From Lampris incognitus (taxonomy: Eukaryota > Chordata > Actinopteri > Lampriformes > Lampridae), in contig NC_079211.1 of assembly GCF_029633865.1 (NCBI RefSeq), positions 10,167,913-10,231,912 of the forward strand: 64,000 bases of DNA, read 5' to 3'. Shown here in pieces: positions 58,230 through 64,000 of the stretch (the first letter of the stretch is position 1; each line of letters opens with the position of its first letter). Under the pieces are notes generated by a model, which was not told where the DNA came from, made no database searches, and worked only from the letters and a program-made list of their open reading frames with translations. The position numbers and the translations under genes were made by a program.

Positions 58230-58423
58230 CGCAACATTAATGCATATTGTTATGTATTGTTTTCAGCATGAGTGTGTGTGTGTGTGTGTGTGTAACATTA
58301 ATGCATGCTGTTATGTATTGTTTTCAGCATGAGTGTCTGCATGCATGTGTGTCTGGGCATGCATGTGTGTGTGTGTGTGCGTGTGTGCGTACGACATTAA
58401 TGCATGCTGTTATGTATTGTTTT

Positions 58424-58483
<60 letters not shown>

Positions 58484-58749
58484 CATTAATGCATGCTGTT
58501 ATGTATTGTTTTCAGTGTGTGTGTGTGTGTGTGTGTACGACATTAATGCATGCTGTTATGTATTGTTTTCAGTGTGTGTGTGTGTGTGTGTGTGTGTACG
58601 ACATTAATGCATGCTGTTATGTATTGTTTTCAGTGTGTGTGTGTGTGTGTACGACATTAATGCATGCTGTTATGTATTGTTTTCAGTGTGTGTGTGTGTG
58701 TGTGTACGACATTAATGCATGCTGTTATGTATTGTTTTCAGTGTGTGCA

Positions 58750-58800
<51 letters not shown>
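58230..58800. repeat. Eight-copy array of an AT-core spaced by (GT)n
   Basis: Eight copies of a core 'cattaatgcatgctgttatg' plus 'tattgttttcag' start near 58234, 58293, 58394, 58482, 58539, 58600, 58652 and 58707. They are separated by GT tracts of differing length. The first copy reads 'catatt' in place of 'catgct'. Confidence 0.9.
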
Positions 58801-58803
<3 letters not shown>

Positions 58804-59169
58804 AAGCAGAGTAGCTTCATCACTCTGGTCCTCTGTGTAAGAAGTACAGTACTGAGCCTGGACTCTTCACCTGTCTCTCCACACATTATCAGTCTAACTC
58901 TCACAGCCCACGTGAGGTACAATAGTGGTGAAGTGCCTTGCTACTGGGCACGTAGGTATGTAGGAATTGAGCCCGCGGTCGGTCTCTATTTACCGAGACA
59001 CCCCCCCCCCGCCCGCTGCAATGAACCCAGAGCTTTCTCTCCACTCCAACTGAGACAGGGTCAAATAAAGAGGAGAATAGAATATTAATAGAATCTATTT
59101 CATACAAATTAATTTTCTGACACCGGAGTCTCAGGGCCCAAAAAAGATCCACTTACATCACTTACACTT

Positions 59170-59722
59170 TCCTGTTTGTTTTGTGTTTAACAGATCTATT
59201 TCCTGTTTGTGTTTAACAGATCTGTTTCCTGTTTGTGTTTAACAGATCGGTTTCCTGTTTGTGTTTTAACAGATTTATTTCCTTTTTGTGTTTTAACAGA
59301 TCTATTTCCTGTTTGTGTTTAACAGATTCATTTCCTGTTTGTGTTTTAACAGATTAATTTCCTGTTTGTGTTTAACAATTCATTTCCTGTTTGTGTTTTA
59401 ACAGATTCATTTCCTGTTTGTGTTTTAACAGATTCATTTCCTGTTTGTGTTTTAACAGATTCATTTCCTGTTTGTGTTTAACAGATTCATTTCCTGTTTG
59501 TGTTTAACAGATTCATTTCCTGTTTGTGTTTTAACAGATTCATTTCCTGTTTGTGTTTAACAGATCCATTTCCTGTTTGTGTTTAACAGATTCATTTCCT
59601 GTTTGTGTTTAACAGATTCATTTCCTGTTTGTGTTTAACAGATCCATTTCCTGTTTGTGTTTAACAGATTCATTTCCTGTTTGTGTTTAACAGATCCATT
59701 TCCTGTTTGTGTTTAACAGATT
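59170..59722 (+). repeat. About 22-copy minisatellite of splice-acceptor-like units
   Basis: Unit of 25-26 bp, 'atttcctgtttgtgtttaac' followed by 'agatt(c)'. Length varies by one T (gtttaac or gttttaac). Each unit ends in a pyrimidine-rich stretch plus AACAG, and each carries the ETS core GGAA on the other strand. Confidence 0.9.
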
Positions 59723-60254
59723 TCTTTGCCTCATTGCAAAGTCGTGAACTCAGAATCTGAAGGAGTAATATCAGTGATGTAAACTGATGCTAGCTGTGGT
59801 GAAATGTTGTGTGTGGGGGGAGAGATGTGTGTGTGTGTGTGTGTTTTTTTTTTTGAGAAACGTGTGTGTGTGTATGTGTTTGTTAGAGATGTGTGTGTGT
59901 GTGCACAAGTGTGTGGCAAAAAAGATTTAAAACGCGACTGACAGTCGTTAGAGATTGTCTGGCTCAGTGTGTGTGTGTGTGTGTGTGTGTGTTTGTGCAT
60001 ATTTCCACCTTTTTGAACCCAGTTTTGTGTGTGTAAAAATACTAAATATTCAGTGACATCACTTTGTTAAGCTCCTAGTGTGTCTGCTGAAGGAGATGTT
60101 GTGTGACGCCGACACACTCGGGGCACCGCTTATGGACTCACAAACTGTCTGTTTTGTTGTCGTGTGTGGCGTCAGTTTAGATTTACCGCCACTTTAAACA
60201 ACACAATTCACTCAAAGAACAAACCTCACAACCAGAGATGTACTCGTCGTTGTG

Positions 60255-60560
60255 TGTTGTTTTTGTGTGTATCTTCAAGTGAGGGGAGGAGGGCCGGGTT
60301 GTGAAGAGCAAGCGAGGGAGCGGAGAGGAGGGGCGGCTCGAGAGAGATGTAGAGGAGAAGGAGACGTGAGGAGGGGAAAAGGAGAAAAGGGAGGAGGAGA
60401 AGGTTGAAAAGAATGTAGCTGAAATATCTCCGGCCTTCATTTTGTCCTCCCGGGAAATTAAAAAAAAAAAAAAAAAGGAACCTCAAATGAATAAAGTGAA
60501 TGAACAGAAGCAGGGGAGAGAGACAGAGAGAGGTGAACAGAGATGAGAGGAGAGGAGGAG
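60255..60560. repeat. Purine-rich low-complexity stretch
   Basis: Imperfect GGAG/GAGA-rich DNA on the + strand with an A17 run near 60460. The minus strand reads as serine/leucine/proline-rich in open frames, a composition artefact. Confidence 0.75.
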
Positions 60561-60773
60561 GAAGAGGAGTCGGGGGTTGAGTGCTGCATTTGATCCCACG
60601 AGATAATAACAGCCTGTAAGCTTCTGAGAATAGAAATCTCACACACACACACACACCCACACACAAATACAAACCTGACTAGACAAGGCATGTCTTCTCA
60701 CCATGTACAAGGCTTCCACTCATTAGCTCATATTACATGGCTAATAAAAGCTAACCAAACAAACCAGAGACAG

Positions 60774-60842
60774 AGCGAGTAAGGGCGGGAGAGCGAGAGA
60801 GAGAGTGGGCGAGAGAGAGAGAGAGAGAGTGAGAGAGAGAGC
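60774..60842. repeat. (GA)n microsatellite
   Basis: Imperfect GA run on the + strand. A (CA)n run follows at about 60917-60959. Confidence 0.9.
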
Positions 60843-61196
60843 ACTGCTCTGATTGGGTAAATGTATTCCAGAGTAATTGTGCACCGCTGCATAAATTCCT
60901 CTGCCATGCATACTGTACACACACACCCACACCCACACACACACACACACACACACACAATATGTGCATATTTTACAGGGCTGAAGCTCGACATCCCCTG
61001 CAATTAGAGCGAGGGAGTGTGTAGCAACTAGCCGGGACAGAGCTGTTTCTCAACATACCTCCTCTCCTGTTGTCTCCTTCTGCCTCTCATCCCTCACTTC
61101 TCCACCAACACCACCACAACCCCCACCACACTCCTCTATTCTCACATGAAGAACTATCTATCTGTCTGTCTGTTGGCTCAGGAAAGCAGAATGAAG

Positions 61197-61575
61197 CACA
61201 CATAGTAGTATCACATAGTAGTATCACATATTATTATCACATAGTATTATCACATAGTAGTATCACATAGTAGTATCACATAGTATTATCACATAGTATC
61301 ACATATTATTATCACATAGTATCACATAGTAGTATCACATAGTAGTATCACATAGTATTATCACATAGTAGTATCACATAGTATCACATATTTTTATCAC
61401 ATAGTATCACATAGTAGTATCACATAGTAGTATCACATAGTATTATCACATAGTAGTATCACATAGTATTATCACATAGTAGTATCACATAGTATCACAT
61501 AGTATTATCACATAGCATTATCACATAGTATCACATATTTTTATCACATAGTAGTATCACATAGTATTATCCCAT
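61197..61575. repeat. Minisatellite of 10- and 13-bp units
   Basis: About 30 copies of 'tagtatcaca' and 'tagtagtatcaca' or 'tagtattatcaca', so units differ by one inserted triplet. There are no stable open frames. Confidence 0.9.
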
Positions 61576-61673
61576 AGCATTTGAATGAAGCTAGTAATTC
61601 TACATGCATACATGCCGTATTATTAAGTTACGCTTAACAAATTCACAGTATATCCTGTATATATTTGTAGTGA

Positions 61674-62175
61674 GACAGAGAGAGGGAGGGAGAGAGAAAG
61701 AGGTAGAGTAGAGTAGAGAGAGCAGAGAGAGAGATAGAGTAGAGAGAGCAGAGAGAGAGAGAGGTAGAGTAGAGAGAGAGAGAGAGAGGTAGAGGTAGAG
61801 CAGAGAGAGAGGTAGAGTAGAGCAGAGAGAGAGAGGTAGAGTAGAGAGAGAGATAGAGTAGAGCAGAGAGAGAGGTAGAGGTAGAGTAGAGAGAGCAGAG
61901 AGAGAGAGAGATAGAGTGTAGAGGTAGAGTAGAGAGAGCAGAGAGGTAGAGTAGAGCAGAGAGCGAGGTAGAGGTAGAGTAGAGAGAGCAGAGAGAGAGA
62001 TAGAGTAGAGTAGAGAGAGCAGAGAGAGAGAGGTAGAGTAGAGAGAGCAGAGGGAGAGATAGAGTAGAGTAGAGAGAGAGAGAGGTAGAGCAGAGAGAGA
62101 GAGAGAGAGTAGAGTAGAGAGAGAGAGAGGGAGAGTAGAGTAGAGAGAGAGCAGAGAGAGTAAGGAGAGGGAGAG
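61674..62175. repeat. 500-bp polypurine minisatellite
   Basis: The + strand is almost pure G and A with spaced T, made of 'agagagagcagagagag' and 'aggtagagtagag' variants. All three minus-strand frames remain open as leucine/serine/tyrosine strings; this is a composition artefact. Confidence 0.9.
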
Positions 62176-62407
62176 CGGTACATGTGACATCATAACCATC
62201 ACACACACAGTACAGTACCAGGGTGAGACACCACCAGGATGCCTGACTGGCTGGCTGGGCTCAGCTGCTGCTGGTCTGACAGACTGGAGAAGGTTCTAAA
62301 ATCTTCTAGATGGTTCTAGAAGATTCTGTTCACTGGCGTCAACGTCTGACACAACCTTAACGTTCACACATATGTCATGACTGGAAATGTCTAGGTTCTC
62401 CGTCAGG

Positions 62408-62409
<2 letters not shown>

Positions 62410-62480
<71 letters not shown>
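62410..62480. repeat. (GT)n microsatellite
   Basis: About 35 GT units with one break near 62479. Confidence 0.95.
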
Positions 62481-62739
62481 GTGTGTGTGTGTGGGGGGGT
62501 GGCCTGTCTTCCGCTGCAAGACGACTGAGTGGCAGTCAGTCAGTCGCTCTGAGCATTCATACGGTTTACAATTCTTATTTGATCAACACAGTGGCTGTGA
62601 GCCGATGCACACGTTATGCTGTGTGTGTGTGTGTGTGTGTGTGTTTGTGTGTGTGTGTGAAGTGACAAGCTACACTAGTTAAAGACTCAAACACTGGTCA
62701 CACCCCATCTCCTGTTTGATTAATGCAATGGTTTGTGTG

Positions 62740-62862
62740 TGTCTAGTTTGTGTGTGTGTGTGTGTGTGTGTGTTTGTGTTTGTGTGTGCATTTGGATGTG
62801 AGAAGTGTGTGTGTGTGTGTGTGTATTTGGATGTGAGAAGTGTGTGTGTATTTGGATGTGAG

Positions 62863-62932
<70 letters not shown>

Positions 62933-63111
62933 TTGGACGTGAGAAGTGAAGTGTGTGTGTGTATTTGGATGTGAGAAGTGTGTGTGTATGTGGATGTGAG
63001 AATGTGTGTGTGTATTTGGATGTGAGAAGTGTGTGTGTGTATTTGGATGTGAGAAGTGTGTGTGTGTGTGTGTGTGTGTATTTGGATGCGAGAAGTGTAT
63101 GTGGATGTGAG

Positions 63112-63173
<62 letters not shown>

Positions 63174-63243
63174 TTGGACGTGAGAAGTGAAGTTTGTGTG
63201 TGTATTTGGATGTGAGAAGTGTGTGTGTATGTGGATGTGAGAA

Positions 63244-63274
<31 letters not shown>

Positions 63275-63370
63275 ATTTGGATGTGAGAAGTGTGTGTGTG
63301 TATTTGGATGTGAGAAGTGTGTGTGTGTGTGTGTGTGTATTTGGATGCGAGAAGTGTATGTGGATGTGAG

Positions 63371-63410
<40 letters not shown>

Positions 63411-63583
63411 TTGGACGTGAGAAGTGAAGTGTGTGTGTGTATTTGGATGTGAGAAGTGTGTGTGTATGTGGATGTGAGAATGTGTGTGTGTGTGTATTTG
63501 GATGTGAGAAGTGTGTGTGTATTTGGATGTGAGAAGTGTGTGTGTGTGTGTATTTGGATGCGAGAAGTGTATGTGGATGTGAG

Positions 63584-63621
<38 letters not shown>

Positions 63622-63691
63622 TTGGACGTGAGAAGTGAAGTTTGTGTGTGTATTTGGATGTGAGAAGTGTGTGTGTATGTGGATGTGAGAA

Positions 63692-63722
<31 letters not shown>

Positions 63723-64000
63723 ATTTGGATGTGAGAAGTGTGTGTGTGTATTTGGATGTGAGAAGTGTGTGTGTGTGTGTGTGTATTTGGATGCGAGAAG
63801 TGTATGTGGATGTGAGAAGTGTGTGTGTGTGTGTGTGTGTGTATTTGGATGTGAGAAGTGTGTGTGTGTGTGTATTTGGATGCGAGAAGTGTATGTGGAT
63901 GTGAGAAGTGTGTGTGTGTGTGTGTATTTGGATGCGAGAAGTCTATGTGGATGTGAGAAGTGTGTGTGTGTGTGTGTGTGTGTGTATTTGGATGTGAGAA
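62740..64000. repeat. Higher-order (GT)n / 'ggatgtgagaag' repeat
   Basis: Units of variable (GT)n plus 'tatttggatgtgagaagtg' form a super-repeat. Its marker 'ggacgtgagaagtgaagt' occurs near 62935, 63176, 63414 and 63625, so the higher-order period is about 210-240 bp. Within each period the sub-units keep the same order (atttggac, atttggat, tatgtggat, atttggat, atttggatgcg). The array runs past the window end. Confidence 0.9.

Larger units (their letters stand above)
52103..64000 (+). other. ebf intron 1, repeat-rich
   Basis: From the donor at 52103 to the window end I find no second EBF exon (no match to the ARAHFEKQPPSNLRK region) and no other gene. The first 1.5 kb is CpG-rich, and the remainder is dominated by microsatellites and complex minisatellites listed separately. 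The unlisted parts, such as 53.85-54.8 and 56.0-56.75 kb, look like single-copy non-coding DNA. Confidence 0.6.

Noticed and set aside
58333-59088. 251-codon Cys/Val-rich frame
   Set aside because: It is (GT)n read as alternating Cys-Val codons through the eight-copy array; no gene.
61600-62208. Three overlapping Leu/Ser/Tyr-rich minus-strand open frames of about 200 codons
   Set aside because: They are the complement of the polypurine minisatellite; all frames are open for compositional reasons.
56887-63999. CRISPR-like arrays suggested by regular repeats with spacers
   Set aside because: The spacers are GT tracts of one kind, the setting is a vertebrate intron and there are no cas genes.

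Overview
The window looks like nuclear DNA of a ray-finned (teleost, probably percomorph-type) fish. It has intron-rich vertebrate genes with canonical GT/AG junctions, very dense (GT)n microsatellites and minisatellites, and fish-type LINEs, tRNA-derived SINEs and hAT/Harbinger transposons that outweigh the coding DNA. There are no bacterial, viral or organellar genes, no rRNA or tRNA genes and no CRISPR.

Three host genes are supported. (1) 2.3-10.35 kb, + strand: the last eleven coding exons of nfkb1 (p105), covering the acidic linker, ankyrin repeats, death domain and C-terminal phosphodegron. They splice in one frame into 503 codons plus stop; the Rel-homology half lies upstream of the window. 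The 3' UTR appears to be broken up by a SINE and a 5'-truncated LINE, with a good AATAAA at 14.5 kb. (2) 18.9-29.8 kb, - strand: a complete ube2d3-type ubiquitin-conjugating enzyme in seven coding exons, plus an alternative terminal exon giving a second C-terminus. nfkb1 and ube2d3 converge tail to tail, as in mammals, but I see no manba between them. (3) 51.1-52.1 kb, + strand: promoter, 5' UTR and first coding exon of an EBF/COE transcription factor gene. Its first intron fills the rest of the window and is made mostly of simple and tandem repeats.

Between ube2d3 and ebf (30-46 kb) lies a transposon graveyard. It holds a hAT element with a near-perfect internal 493-bp duplication, a decayed hAT transposase gene of ZMYM1-like type carrying a SINE insertion, two LINE copies of one family in opposite orientation, two RTE-type 3' fragments, a fragment of an unrecognised spliced coding gene, and several large hairpins. 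A perfect CTCF-consensus site at 46.1 kb and a 28-copy 15-bp array carrying a Myb core in every unit (49.9-50.4 kb) separate this desert from the ebf promoter. I found no clear new multi-gene system. The most interesting items are the ube2d3 alternative C-termini and unusual residues, the Myb-site array, the nested hAT insertions with readable target duplications, and the higher-order repeats in ebf intron 1.
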